Positions 18,813 through 29,440 of a stretch of DNA of 64,000 nt are shown here, piece by piece; within the stretch, counting starts at the first letter, position 1, and each line of letters begins with the position of its first letter. This DNA comes from Paenibacillus sp. OVF10. Lineage in GTDB: Bacteria > Bacillota > Bacilli > Paenibacillales > Paenibacillaceae. The translations under genes were made by a program, and so were the position numbers. The notes beneath the pieces were generated by a model. It was given only the letters and a program-made list of their open reading frames with translations. It was not told the DNA's origin and did no database searches. The DNA lies in contig CP094668.1 of assembly GCA_022836915.1 (NCBI GenBank), forward strand, positions 1,550,001-1,614,000, read 5' to 3'.

Positions 18813-20483
18813 ATGAAAAAGGATGTTAGAAAAAGAATCAAGTATAGTGCTCTGCTCGCTTTAATACTGGTCATCGCACTCGCTGGATGTACACCGGGAT
18901 CGTCCTCGAAAGGGGAAAAGACAGCAGATGGAAGGGAATTGAAACAATTTTCCGCATTTTTTGCCGTACCGGGAAAAATTGCGCCTGACGATAATCGGGT
19001 GTTAAAGGCTATTGAGGAGAAAACAGGCGTCAGAGTCACGATGGACTGGCTTACGGGCCAAACAGCCAAAGAGCGGATTGGTGTACTCATTGCAGGCGGC
19101 GAATATCCCGATTTTATCGATGGGAGTGATGGTACTCAGCAACTGGTAGCAGCAGGAGCGTTAGTACCACTTGAGGATTACATCGATAAATATCCAAACA
19201 TCAAAAATTACCTGGGCGAAGACTGGAAGAAGATGAAAAATACGACGGATGGACATATCTACTTCATTCCTCAATTCGGCAATATACAAGAGAAATCGAT
19301 GAAAGTATCCCATGACGGAGAAGCATTCTGGATTCAGAAGGCCGTACTGGAGTGGGATAATTATCCGACAATCAAAACACTTGACCAATACTTTGACTTG
19401 ATTGAACGGTACAAAGCAGCTCACCCGACCGTTGATGGTCAGCCAACAATTGGATTTGAAATTATCTCCTATGACTGGCGTTATTTCGCACTGGAGAACC
19501 CTCCGCTCTTCATGGCTGGTTATCCGAACGAAGGCGCAGCCATCGTTGATAAAGAAACGCTGACGGCCAAAAACTACAATACCATTCCTGAAGCGAAAGC
19601 ATATTTCAAGAAGATCAATGAGGTATATCATCAAGGCCTGGTCGATAACGAAACCTTTACAGCAAACTATGATCAATATATATCCAAAATTTCTACCGGA
19701 CGTGTGCTGGGTATGGTGGATCAAGGATGGCAGTTCCTTGACGCCGAGGCATCACTCGTGAAGCAAAAATTGTATGACAAAACCTATGTACCGTTGTCCA
19801 TTACACTTTCCGAGGATGTTAAAGGGCGTTATCAGAACAATCCAATCCTTAACGTGAATGGCGGCTTGGCCATTACAAAGAGCTGCGAGGATATCGAGGG
19901 AGCACTTCAATATATTAATGATTTGCTGGACCCTGAGATGGAGGTATTGAGAACCTGGGGACAGGAAGGCGTGGATTATCAAGTCGATGACAAAGGCGTG
20001 TTCTCCAGAAATGAGGAGCAACGTGCGAATTCCAAAGATCCGGACTGGGTACTGGCGAACACGGGAAGCCCATTGGTCTATTTCCCGCATCATGAGGGCA
20101 TGACCGCTGACGGGAAGAATGCTCTTGACCCTAAGGAGCAGCCGGAGGAGTATCTTGCCACATTAAATGACATCGACAAAAAAGTGCTGAAGGCTTATGG
20201 ATATACGAAGTTTACTGACTTCCTTGAGCCTGCGGAGGAAAATGAACCGTGGTTCCCAATCTATACCTATAATTTCGAACCAAATAAACCGGAGACCATC
20301 GCCAGACAGAAGATGGACGATGTAAAACGAAAATGGCTGCCAAAAGTGATTATGACTTCACCAGCCGAATTTGATAAAGCCTGGGAAGAGTATCAAGCCA
20401 CACTCAAGGAAAGTGCAGATATTAAAGCGTATGAAGATGCGCTGACGGAAGAAGTCCGCAGACGTATGGAACTGTGGGGGTAA
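18813..20483 (+). CDS. ABC sugar importer substrate-binding lipoprotein (LplA-type)
   Basis: A 556-residue lipoprotein. The signal peptide (LLALILVIALAGC) ends at lipobox Cys26, so it is anchored outside the membrane. The body is a long extracellular solute-binding protein of the LplA/YesO/YtcQ kind (FSAFFAVPGKIAPDDN, IGVLIAGGEYPDF). ATG 18813 lies five bases after GGAGGGG; the upstream reading from 18738 would run through the cre box and is rejected. It delivers an oligosaccharide to the two permeases that follow. The ATPase is not encoded here, as usual for this family, which shares an MsmX-type ATPase. Confidence 0.9.
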   Translation: MKKDVRKRIKYSALLALILVIALAGCTPGSSSKGEKTADGRELKQFSAFFAVPGKIAPDDNRVLKAIEEKTGVRVTMDWLTGQTAKERIGVLIAGGEYPDFIDGSDGTQQLVAAGALVPLEDYIDKYPNIKNYLGEDWKKMKNTTDGHIYFIPQFGNIQEKSMKVSHDGEAFWIQKAVLEWDNYPTIKTLDQYFDLIERYKAAHPTVDGQPTIGFEIISYDWRYFALENPPLFMAGYPNEGAAIVDKETLTAKNYNTIPEAKAYFKKINEVYHQGLVDNETFTANYDQYISKISTGRVLGMVDQGWQFLDAEASLVKQKLYDKTYVPLSITLSEDVKGRYQNNPILNVNGGLAITKSCEDIEGALQYINDLLDPEMEVLRTWGQEGVDYQVDDKGVFSRNEEQRANSKDPDWVLANTGSPLVYFPHHEGMTADGKNALDPKEQPEEYLATLNDIDKKVLKAYGYTKFTDFLEPAEENEPWFPIYTYNFEPNKPETIARQKMDDVKRKWLPKVIMTSPAEFDKAWEEYQATLKESADIKAYEDALTEEVRRRMELWG

Positions 20484-20501
20484 AGTCCTGTCACACAGAA
20501 T

Positions 20502-20530
20502 GGCTATGGGGAACCCCGTAGCCTTTCTTA
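20502..20530 (+). terminator. Hairpin between binding protein and permeases
   Basis: GGCTATGGGG AA CCCCGTAGCC followed by TTTCTT. The short T tract suggests partial termination or a 3' stabilising structure, giving more binding protein than permease. Confidence 0.75.
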
Positions 20531-20617
20531 CACGCTAGATTTGGAGATTGGATAGGAATGGAATCGATTCACCCAGACTGGGTGATATAGATAACTCGTA
20601 AGCAAGGAGAGAAAAAC

Positions 20618-21592
20618 ATGGCCAAAAAGGAGTTGCAGCCTTCGTTAAAAACCAGCCATATCCCAGCGGGAACAAGCTGGATCGGGTACAACCTGTCCAG
20701 AATGAAAAGTCAGCGACAATTAATGTGGATGTCATTTCCGTTTATTGCGTTTATCGCTATTTTTGCGTATGGACCATTATGGGGCTGGTTGATGGCGTTT
20801 CAGAATTATAGACCTGGCATTGGTTTTACGGAGCAGGACTGGGTGGGGCTGGATCATTTTCGAACGTTATTCACGGACCCTACATTTTTACGTGTCATTC
20901 GCAATACGCTGGCGATGAGCCTGATCAGTCTGTTTCTGGGATTTGTCGGCTCGATTGGTCTGGCGCTGTTATTAAATGAACTGCGAATGGTATTGTTCAA
21001 ACGTGTGGTACAGACGGTTTCCTACCTTCCACATTTCCTGTCGTGGATCATCGTAACAGGTATTGTTGCGAATGTATTATCAACGGAAACAGGAATTGTG
21101 AATGTACTGCTGACGAAATTGGGCCTGATTGATGCACCGATCAATTTTTTTGCTGAACCCAAATACTTCTGGGGGATTGTGGGTCTGTCCAGCATGTGGA
21201 AGGAAATTGGCTGGGGCACGATTATTTATCTGGCGGCCATGGCGTCGATTAATCCGAGCTTGTACGAGGCAGCTTCCATCGACGGAGCCGGGCGGTTTCG
21301 CAAAATGTTCAATGTCACGCTTCCAAGCATCAAACCAACGATCATTATCCTGCTCATCATCAACGTTGGTAACGTACTGAACGCAGGTTTTGAGATTCAA
21401 TACTTGCTGGGGAACGGACTTGTGCAGGATGTATCCGAGACAATCGACATTTTTGTTTTGAAATACGGGATTAATCTTGGTAACTACTCACTTGCCACCG
21501 CAGCAGGCATTTTCAAAAGTGTGGTCAGTCTGGTGCTCATATTTATCGCCAACGGGATTGCCAAGTCTCTTGGTGAAGAGCGATTGATATGA
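20618..21592 (+). CDS. ABC sugar permease, LplB-type
   Basis: A 324-residue inner-membrane permease with six predicted helices (first at about 38-60) and the EAA loop EAASIDGAGRFRKMFNVTLP near residue 215, where the ATPase docks. ATG at 20618 has AAGGAGAG upstream. It is homologous to LplB/YtcP-family carbohydrate permeases. Its TGA overlaps an ATG of the next permease frame. Together with the lipoprotein and the second permease it forms one importer. Confidence 0.92.
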   Translation: MAKKELQPSLKTSHIPAGTSWIGYNLSRMKSQRQLMWMSFPFIAFIAIFAYGPLWGWLMAFQNYRPGIGFTEQDWVGLDHFRTLFTDPTFLRVIRNTLAMSLISLFLGFVGSIGLALLLNELRMVLFKRVVQTVSYLPHFLSWIIVTGIVANVLSTETGIVNVLLTKLGLIDAPINFFAEPKYFWGIVGLSSMWKEIGWGTIIYLAAMASINPSLYEAASIDGAGRFRKMFNVTLPSIKPTIIILLIINVGNVLNAGFEIQYLLGNGLVQDVSETIDIFVLKYGINLGNYSLATAAGIFKSVVSLVLIFIANGIAKSLGEERLI

Positions 21593-21606
21593 TAAGGGGG
21601 AGAGCT

Positions 21607-22504
21607 GTGAAGCGATTTAGTAGAAAACAAAACTTGGGAGATTCTATTTTTTCCATCACCAATGGCATATTTATGTTGTTTGTCATGGTGGTTACGTTAT
21701 ATCCTTTTTTAAACACTATTGCCGTATCTTTCAATAACGGGCTGGATACGATCCGCGGGGGATCTATCTCTGGCCGAGGGAATGGACACTGCAAAATTAC
21801 GTCTCCGTATTCCAGAATCCGAATCTGACACAAGCCGCATTTATTTCGGTTGCCAGAACTGTAGTGGGAACGGTTGTACAGCTGTTCTGTACAGCCATGC
21901 TGGCCTATGTGCTGAGCCGCAAGGAGTATATGTTCAACAAATTGGTCACGACGCTGTTTGTCATGACGATGTATTTCAGCGGCGGCTTAATTCCGGGATA
22001 CATGCTGATCAAACAAGTGGGGCTGCTGAACAGCTTCTGGGTATACATTATTCCCGGGTTGATCGGGGTGTTCAACATGATCGTCATTCGTACCTACATT
22101 CAGGGACTGTCGGAGGGATTGATTGAATCCGCGAAGATGGATGGAGCCGGAGATTTTCGGATTTTCATGCGTATCGTGCTTCCCTTATCCAAGCCGGTTC
22201 TGGCTACGGTTGCACTGTTTATTGCTGTAGGTCAGTGGAACTCCTGGTTTGACTCCATGTTGTACACGGCGGGAAATCGGAATTTGACTACCTTGCAGTA
22301 TGAGTTGATGAAATTGTTATCCTCTGCGACCTCACAGGGGGAACCGTCAACGTGGATTCATTCAAAAATGTAACCAACATGGTGACGCCTGTATCCATTC
22401 GTGCAGCGATCACGGTTGTGACGGCAATGCCGATCGTTTTACTGTATCCGTTCTTGCAAAAATACTTTGTGACTGGACTAACCATTGGAGGGGTAAAAGA
22501 ATGA
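21607..22504 (+). CDS. ABC sugar permease, LplC-type (two frame breaks)
   Basis: A 299-residue permease after repair, CarB/LplC class, with six membrane helices and the EAA-like loop ESAKMDGAGDFRIFMRIVLP. GTG 21607 follows AAGGGGG by six bases; ATG 21589, which overlaps the previous stop, is the alternative. Breaks: G5 at 21757-21761 (repair gives DTIRGGIYLWPREWTLQNY) and G5 at 22337-22341 (repair gives TSQGGTVNVDSFKNVTNMV). The repaired stop at 22502-22504 makes an ATGA overlap with the GH43 start, as expected for coupled genes. Confidence 0.9.
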
Positions 22505-24077
22505 AAAATGCAAATCAAAGCGAACCATGCACGTTTAACAATCCGATTATGCCCGGGTTTTATCCAGATCCATCCGTATGCCGGGTGGGTGAAGATTTTT
22601 ATCTGGTGACATCAACATTTGCTTATTTTCCTGGCGTTCCAATCTTTCAGAGCCGTGATCTTGTAAATTGGAAACAGATTGGAAATGTGCTAGACCGCCC
22701 TTCGCAATTAAATCTTCAGGGAGCAGGCCATTCACAGGGGATATTCGCTCCAACGCTTCGGTATCATGAAGGCACTTTCTATATGATTACAACCAATGTA
22801 TCGCATGGCGGTAATTTTGTTGTAACCGCTACCGACCCGGCTGGGCCATGGTCTGATCCTTATTTTATTGAAGGTGCAGAAGGCATAGACCCTACGATTT
22901 TCTTTGATGACGGCAAAGCGTATTACCTTGGTACACGTCCTTGCTCCGAGGGAGTTCGTTATAATGGGAACTGGGAAGTGTGGCTGCGGGAGTTGGATCT
23001 GGGCAGTATGAAGCTGGTGGGAGACAGTTACGTTCTGTGGCGCGGGGCGATGGTGGATGTCATCTGGCCGGAAGGCCCGCATCTGTATAAGATCGATGAA
23101 TATTACTATTTATTGATTGCAGAGGGAGGCACAGGACCAAACCATGCCGTGACCATTGCTCGTAGCAAAAGTTTGACCGAAGGATACGTCGGGAATCCGA
23201 ATAATCCAATCATTACACATCGCCATTTGGGTAAACGTTACCCTGTTGTTAATGTAGGACATGCCGACTTGGTGCAGGCTGAGAACGGTCAATGGTTCAT
23301 GGTCATGCTGGCTTCGCGTCCATATGGAGGAGCTTTAGTAATCTGGGGCGGGAGACGTTCCTTGCTTCTGTCGTTTGGGAGGACGGATGGCCTGTTGTCA
23401 ATGAGGGCCGCGGAATCCTGGAGGAGCAGGGCACGTTGGATTTGAAGCCTGTTCCGGTAGAGCCGCAACTGCGTTTTGACCATTTTGACAGTGATAAACT
23501 GGGCTTGCAATGGATGTTCCTGCGCAATCCTCAGGAGGATCTCTATTCATTAACCGAACGAAAAGGATACTTGCGGCTGAAGTTGAAACCGCAAACATTG
23601 AAGGAAAAAGAAAATTCCAGCTTTGTTTGTCTGCGTCAAAGGCATATGGATTATGTCGCAGCTACAGCGATGGAATTTGTGCCCGGGAATGCAAACGAAA
23701 CTGCTGGTCTTGTCGTCATTCAGAACGATCAGTATCACATACGGATTGAGCGTGCTCTGACCGAGAACCAGCAAGTGCTGCGTGTGGTGACCGTTATAGA
23801 TGGTCAGGATACCCACATTGCGCAAATCGCGCTGGATGATGAAGTATCGCGAGTGTATATCAAACTGGCTGCGACAGGTCAGCAACTAAACTTCTATTAC
23901 AGCACGGATGGAAGTCAGTATCATCTGGTGGCGGAACAGGTGGATACAAGCAGCCTGAGCACCGAAGTAGCCGGCGGCTTTGTAGGTTGTTGTATCGGAA
24001 TGTTTAGCAGCAGCAATGGTACTACTTCCAATCAGGTAGCGGACTTTGACTGGTTTGAATATGGTTCATATAAATAA
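22501..24077 (+). CDS. GH43 glycosidase, beta-xylosidase/arabinofuranosidase type (one frame break)
   Basis: A 525-residue cytoplasmic GH43 enzyme. The five-bladed propeller (about 1-310) shows catalytic base Asp23 in GFYPDPSV, the modulating Asp in EGIDPTIFFDD and acid Glu in WPEGPHLYK; a C-terminal beta-sandwich (about 330-525, DUF1349-like) completes it. Such enzymes remove terminal xylose, arabinose or galactose. One base is lost within 23336-23340; one extra G restores RPYGGSFSNLGRETFLA. Start ATG 22501 has GGAGGGG upstream. It overlaps the permease stop, so it degrades what the importer brings in. Confidence 0.88.
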
Positions 24078-24103
24078 TATTTAGATGCCAGAATAACAGC
24101 AAG

Positions 24104-24146
24104 AAAGCTCAATCCGGTGGCTCTAGTCCAGGGATTGAGCTTTTTT
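24104..24146 (+). terminator. Intrinsic terminator after GH43
   Basis: Stem AAAGCTCAATCC / GGATTGAGCTTTTTT, 26 bases after the GH43 stop codon. Confidence 0.85.
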
Positions 24147-24185
24147 CGTTCTTTTTACCAAAGGGCTATGGGGAGGCGTTACAGT

Positions 24186-25129
24186 CTATTGTCGAGTTTC
24201 ATGTGCTGAGCTTTTTATGATGTTAACCATTTTACGCTGAGCATCCCTGGCTTCCGGAATCGGATAGAGGACAAAGACATGGTTCATTTTGGGGTAAACG
24301 TACGTTTGATGATCGACTCTTTGATCCGTCAGCAGTTTGTCGAGCTTCATATTATCAGGAAACAAACCCTCGTGGGTCCCGATAAAGATGCTGATTTTGC
24401 CCAGACCGGCGAAATTTCCGTAGATTGGACTGATTAACGGATCGTTCAACGGTTTATCAGCTGCCCAGATCCGCCGGATGACATCATACCCTTCGACAGC
24501 GAGCATAGGGTCGCGGGTCTCGTAATCAAATATGACTGGATTGTCCAGCACCATATCCACACAAGGTGATAACAAGATGATATCTTTGGGCTGCGGGAGA
24601 TCATGCATCTTCAGATAATGAGCCAAGGCAAGGGATATATTCCCGCCTGCGGAATCGCCTATAATGGTCAGTTGTGCCGGGTCGTCCACGGAGGCAAGCA
24701 GATCCCGGTATAGATTGAGCAGTTTCGGATACGTGTGTTGATAATTAAAATGCGGAACCTTTGGATAGATGGGAGCAACAACTTTGGCATTCAGAGCCTG
24801 AGCTATGCGGTCCATGAATTTCCAGTGTAAAGACAGCGGCTGGTGTGTGTGCGCCCCGCCATGAATGTAGAGAATGGCCCTCTGTTCACGGGAATGCTGA
24901 TCGTTTAATATGAATACCTGCATGTCTTCATGGGAGCGCTCTTTGATCGAAGATGACAGTTTGGTTTTACCCAAGGTATAAGGTTTAATGTTTTCCAAGC
25001 CCATATGATCCAGGTGTTTGCGGGTAAGCTCGCGTGTTGAAAAAACTTCTTGGTATCTAACGTTCCGATATATTTCTCGAATAGAAAGCTCGTCAACGAG
25101 CGTTTATGGTTATGGATATACATGTTCAT
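24186..25129 (-). CDS. Alpha/beta hydrolase, HSL-type esterase (one frame break)
   Basis: A 314-residue alpha/beta hydrolase-3 fold esterase after repair. The oxyanion motif appears as YIHGGAH, the nucleophile Ser in IIGDSAGGN, the Asp region in YETRDPML and the His in PKMNHVFVLYP. No signal peptide, so it is cytoplasmic. ATG 25129 has GGAAGGG upstream. The frame breaks in A6 at 25040-25045; one more base gives KKFFSTRELTRKHLDHMG. Its promoter is of the long-spacer MerR kind (see 25188-25219). A relic of a second copy lies at 14916. Confidence 0.85.
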
Positions 25130-25187
25130 TAAGGAAACACCCTTCCTGATGGAGATCAGATATAAGATCTGTGGAGACTATAAGTAA

Positions 25188-25219
25188 AGTATAAAGGTTG
25201 AAGTGTACTTCAAGGTCAA
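25188..25219 (-). promoter_or_regulatory. MerR/NmlR-type promoter of hydrolase gene
   Basis: On the minus strand, -35 TTGACC (25219-25214) and -10 TATACT (25193-25188) are separated by 20 bases, too long for normal sigma-A use. The spacer holds the perfect palindrome TTGAAGTGTACTTCAA (25198-25213). Lengthened spacers with a central dyad of this type are the mark of MerR-family activation, and TTGAAGT-N2-ACTTCAA resembles AdhR/NmlR sites. The regulator is not adjacent. Confidence 0.65.
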
Positions 25220-25323
25220 TCTTAATTTTTCCGTCAAACCGTTTACGGTTAGAGTAAAGCATGGTACCCGTTCTATGTTATGATATTTGCATCTTCAAAA
25301 GTTCGATTGAAGGGGCATAGCGT

Positions 25324-25653
25324 ATGAATCAGAGCATACAACAGTTTAAAGCGGATTTTTTCAAAGCGTTGGCACACCCGATGCGAATTCAGATTCTGGA
25401 GCTGCTGAGTGAAGGAGCCAAGAATGTGAATGAACTGCAAAGCATTCTGGGATCGGAAGGCTCTGCCGTTTCACAGCAACTGGCTGTATTGCGCAGCAAA
25501 AACGTTGTCCACGGAATCAAAGAAGGGACAACCGTCACTTATTCGCTGCGTGATCCGCTGATTAAGGACCTGCTGGCAGTCACCAAACAGATTTTTGACA
25601 ATCATCTGGTTGATGCCATTTCCATGCTGGAAGATATTCGTAAAGAGTCCTGA
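25324..25653 (+). CDS. ArsR-family transcriptional repressor
   Basis: A 109-residue winged-helix protein. The recognition region is SEGSAVSQQLAVLRSKNVV, the wing KEGTTVTYSL. It lacks the ELCVCD metal site of classical ArsR and has no Cys at all, so it is not a thiolate metal sensor of that type. It lies 165 bases before the SulP transporter gene, and that gap holds AT-rich dyads fit for ArsR binding. ATG 25324 is preceded by AAGGGGC. Confidence 0.85.
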   Translation: MNQSIQQFKADFFKALAHPMRIQILELLSEGAKNVNELQSILGSEGSAVSQQLAVLRSKNVVHGIKEGTTVTYSLRDPLIKDLLAVTKQIFDNHLVDAISMLEDIRKES

Positions 25654-25660
25654 CACAATA

Positions 25661-25704
25661 AACAAGAGCAACGGGATGTAATCACCGGAGGTTCTTGTTT
25701 TTTT
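25661..25704 (+). terminator. Intrinsic terminator after arsR-type gene
   Basis: Stem AACAAGA...CAACGG / CCGG...TTCTTGTT followed by a run of T. Confidence 0.7.
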
Positions 25705-25768
25705 GTGTTAGTTCCCGTTGGAATTGTGCGTAATCCGATTGACAGGACGTATGCAGGGGAGTAGTCTT

Positions 25769-25799
25769 TTGAATATATTCAAATATTCAAATATATGAA
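25769..25799 (+). promoter_or_regulatory. Probable ArsR-type operator before SulP gene
   Basis: TTGAATATATTCAA (25769-25782) is a perfect 14-base palindrome; it is followed by ATATTCAAATATATGAA, repeating the ATTCAAAT unit. ArsR/SmtB repressors bind such AT-rich TTGAA/TTCAA dyads. The repressor encoded just upstream is the obvious candidate. Confidence 0.6.
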
Positions 25800-25818
25800 G
25801 AAAAGAAGGTTTTTGTAC

Positions 25819-27590
25819 ATGAAATGGATGGGGAGATATGCAGGGTATAATGCTGCCGCTTTTCGCAAGGATCTGTTATCGGGACTGATTGTAGGTATCA
25901 TTGCGATTCCACTCGGTATGGCCTTTGCCATCGCTTCCGGGGTCAAACCGGAGTATGGATTGTATACCACAGTAATCGCAGGGATTCTCATTTCCTTGCT
26001 GGGTGGGTCCAAGTTCCAGATTGGCGGGCCAACGGGGGCATTCATTCCAATCCTCTTTGCCATTGTGATGCAGTATGGATATGAGAATCTGCTGATTGCC
26101 GGAATGATGGCCGGCTTGATGCTTGTACTTATGGGCGTATTCAAGCTTGGGGCGTTAATCAAGTTTATTCCAAGGCCGGTGACTATCGGTTTTACGGCAG
26201 GGATCGCCGTCATTATTTTTAGCGGACAAATTACGAACTTCCTGGGACTTCGGGGCATCGAGAAACACGAGGATTTCTGGTCCAATATGAAAGAAATCGG
26301 GATGCATATCTCAACGATTAATATATACAGTGTGCTTACAGCTGGAATCTGTCTGGCTGTTCTTCTGCTTGTGCCCAAGTTTGCACCAAAGGTGCCTGCA
26401 TCACTGGTGGGGCTGGTTCTTTCGACGGTAGTCGCGGCGTTCTTTTTGAAGGGCAGGTGGCTACGATCGGTTCGTCCTTTGGCGCGATACCTAACTCTTT
26501 GCCTCAGTTTCATGTGCCTGAGATCACTTGGGAGCGAATCATGAACTTGCTGCAACCCGCTTTTGTCATCGCCATGCTGGGTGGAATTGAATCGCTGTTA
26601 TCCGCAGTTGTTGCCGATGGCATGACCGGAAGTCGGCATAACAGCAATCGAGAGTTGATTGGGCAGGGGATTGCTAATATGGTGACGCCGTTATTTGGTG
26701 GTATTCCTGCAACAGGAGCGATTGCACGTACAGCAACAAATATCAAATCCGGCGCAGTATCGCCATGGTCTGGCGTGATTCACGGTGTAGTGGTTTTGCT
26801 GGTACTTGTTCTCTTTGCGCCATATGCATCTCACATTCCTCTTGCCAGTATGGCTCCCGTTCTCATGCTGGTTGCCTGGAATATGAGTGAACGGAGATCC
26901 TTCATGCATGTCATGAAAACCAAAACGAGCGATTCACTCGTTCTGCTGATTACCTTTTTGCTGACCGTATTTACAAGTTTAACAACGGCTGTAGAGGTTG
27001 GGTTGATTCTGGCTGTTCTTTTATTTGTTAAACGCATGAGTGAGATGTTAAAGGTTGCCAAAGTACTGCCCGATCCCGAGCATAAACATGAGAAAGTCAT
27101 GGCCCACATGGTTCGGGAAGGACATGACTGTCCGCAAATAAGCTTGTATACAATTGAAGGGCCACTTTTTTCGGCGCAGCGGATATGTTCGAGAAGTCGG
27201 TCATGGATTCGATTCATCGGCGACCAGGCACTCTGCTGTTGCGCATGGGCAAGGTGCCTTTTATGGATACAACAGGTGAATCCAATCTGGCCCGTGTTGT
27301 CAAACATATGGAGAGATCCGGGGCAGAGTTTTACTTTCAGGCATTCAGGCGCAACCGTTGGAAATGCTGAAGAGAACAGGTTTGATTGAACGGATTGGTT
27401 CGGATCATATGTTTGAGCACACGGGTGAAGCTATCAATTATGCATTGCAGCATCTGGATGTTCAGAAATGCAGGGGTGCAAACATTTTGCCTTTCGTGAA
27501 TGTGCTGCATTGTCGAGCACTGGCGGCGATCCAGCGCGTAATAACCTGCTTAAATCTGGAAAGCGGGCCAATGCAAACAGCCTTATATAA
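25819..27590 (+). CDS. SulP-family anion transporter with STAS domain (four frame breaks)
   Basis: A 591-residue membrane transporter after four repairs. About 12-14 helices cover residues 1-420 (LLSGLIVGIIAIPLGMAFA is the sulfate-transporter signature region; GGIPATGAIARTATN follows), then a cytoplasmic STAS domain (about 440-550, LRMGKVPFMDTTGE). SulP proteins move sulfate, bicarbonate or other anions. Breaks: T5 26443-26447, T6 27166-27171, G4 27320-27323, G4 27473-27476. The last repair yields a Cys-rich tail KCRGCKHFAFRECAAL and stop 27590. Start ATG 25819 follows AAGAAGG; ATG 25795 is less likely. Probably repressed by the ArsR-type neighbour. Confidence 0.88.
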
Positions 27591-27686
27591 TCAACAAAAG
27601 AGATCGTGTTAAAATGAACTTTGATTATAAATATAGCCCGTAAGATAGACGCTTTGAAAAAAGTATCCATCCATCAGGCGAGTTTC

Positions 27687-27721
27687 AGACGTGGGAGCAG
27701 TGTGCGCTCACGTCTTTTTTC
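27687..27721 (+). terminator. Intrinsic terminator after SulP gene
   Basis: Stem AGACGTGGGAGC / GCTCACGTCT then TTTTTT. Confidence 0.7.
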
Positions 27722-27822
27722 ATTTTTCATAAGATTAAATCATAGACGGTTTAGAAAACATTCCAATAAATTCCTATATACGATATATTAAGAACATATT
27801 AATAGAGAAGGAAGGGAATAAT

Positions 27823-29411
27823 GTGTTCTACCGAAAATGGTTTACCGTTTGCCTGACAATTGCGTTGGTGATGACCTCCCTAGTATTCATTGAACCTACG
27901 TATGCTGATGAAGGACCTATCGTAGATGAAAGGTACATACCGAATGAGGACGGTAGTATTTTTATTGAGGGTGTAGCATTCGGCTCTGCAAATGAATATG
28001 TTCGGTTGCGTATTAGCACCGGCGGTTATGTTAAGAATGTGCTAACTGGCCAATCTGAAAATTTCACCTTATTCGAAGAGAAGGTCATGGCGAATAAAAA
28101 TGGATATTTTAGTGTGACTACCTCACCTATAGATCCTGCGTTGGTACAGCGTAATCAAATTACAATCTCTTTTTATGATGAGAGAGGAAAAGAGTCAAGT
28201 GTTTCACCACAATATCCTTTGCCCATGCCGAATCTGGATACGAGTGCCTTATATGAAGATCCAGATATTATCAAAGAAGGCCCGTATGACAAGTATAAAG
28301 ACGGTTACACTCCTCCGGTTAAGAAAGAGATAGATTATACACAGTATGGTGTAGGTACATCAGCACCCAAAGTAACTACAGCAAAGCAGATTAAACAAAT
28401 CGTAAAACCTGTATCCGTAGCAGCAAGTAATACACATGTTATTGCTTTGGCAGCTGATGGTACCCTGTATGGCTGGGGAGATAATCTACATAACGAAATT
28501 AAAGATAACTCTTATCCGGTACTGCCTGTGACAAAAATAAATAAGCTCTCCAATGTAAAGAAAGTAGGCGCAGGGGAACGATTTTCACTGTATTTAACCA
28601 AGCAAGGCGAATTGTATGGTTGGGGAGACTTGAACTATTTAGGCGTCAAAACGAGAACGGGAACACCCCAAAAATCACACTCATCCCTGAGGCGATAAAG
28701 GATTTAAGTGTCTATGGCAAGGGTGTCGTCTTATTAACGAATTCGGGGAATGTGTACCAGCTTGGAGGAGCTGGCGGTACAGGTATGAAACTTTTGAAGA
28801 ATCATCATCGGAAAATCGCTATTCGAGATGTAGTGGACGTTACCATTGGTGATCTTGATCGTGCATACGCCGTTAAGAAGGATGGTACGGTCTGGTACTG
28901 GAACACCAATATGAAGGACAAAGAAACTATAGCTACACAAATGCAGGGATTTAAAGATATTAAACAAATCTCTTCAGCTGGAGCTAACGCTCCGTACCTG
29001 ATTGCACTTGATAAAAAGGGGAACTTGTGGGCATGGGGCAGTAATTCTTCACGACAATTGGGCTTCAATGTTACCCAGAAGTTATATAAACCACTCATGA
29101 TTAACAGGGGACCTATCCGACTTAGTGGTGAAGAAATGACCTACCCACGAGAAGATTTGGTGTACAAAACCATTTCCGCTGCGGATGATGGAGCATTGGT
29201 AGTCACTAACCAAAATGAAATGTTATTCATGGGATATGGTGCTTGGACAGTCAAATTTGCGAGTACGAAGGAAGCCCAAGACTCTTACAAGAACGTAACG
29301 CTCGTTGAAACAAGTTATCAGAACATGTACTGGGTATCGGGTGGCAAGTTGTGGGCTGCAGGGTACCATAATGACTATGGTCAGCTCGGTTTCGGTGTTA
29401 ATTTGAAGTAA
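27823..29411 (+). CDS. Secreted RCC1-repeat protein (one frame break)
   Basis: A 529-residue exported protein. GTG 27823 follows GGAAGGG; the signal peptide runs to about residue 29 (IEPTYADEG). Residues 30-150 form a beta-rich domain, and from about 195 there are RCC1-like propeller repeats: HVIALAADGTLYGWGDN, FSLYLTKQGELYGWGD, YLIALDKKGNLWAWGSN and KLWAAGYHNDYGQLGFG. Bacterial secreted RCC1 propellers, such as BLIP-II, bind proteins; the partner here is unknown. The frame breaks in A4 at 28648-28651; one A restores LGVKNENGNTPKITLIPEA. Expression is probably separate from the SulP gene. Confidence 0.8.
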
Positions 29412-29440
29412 ATATCATTTCATAGTGAAGGAGCAACCAT

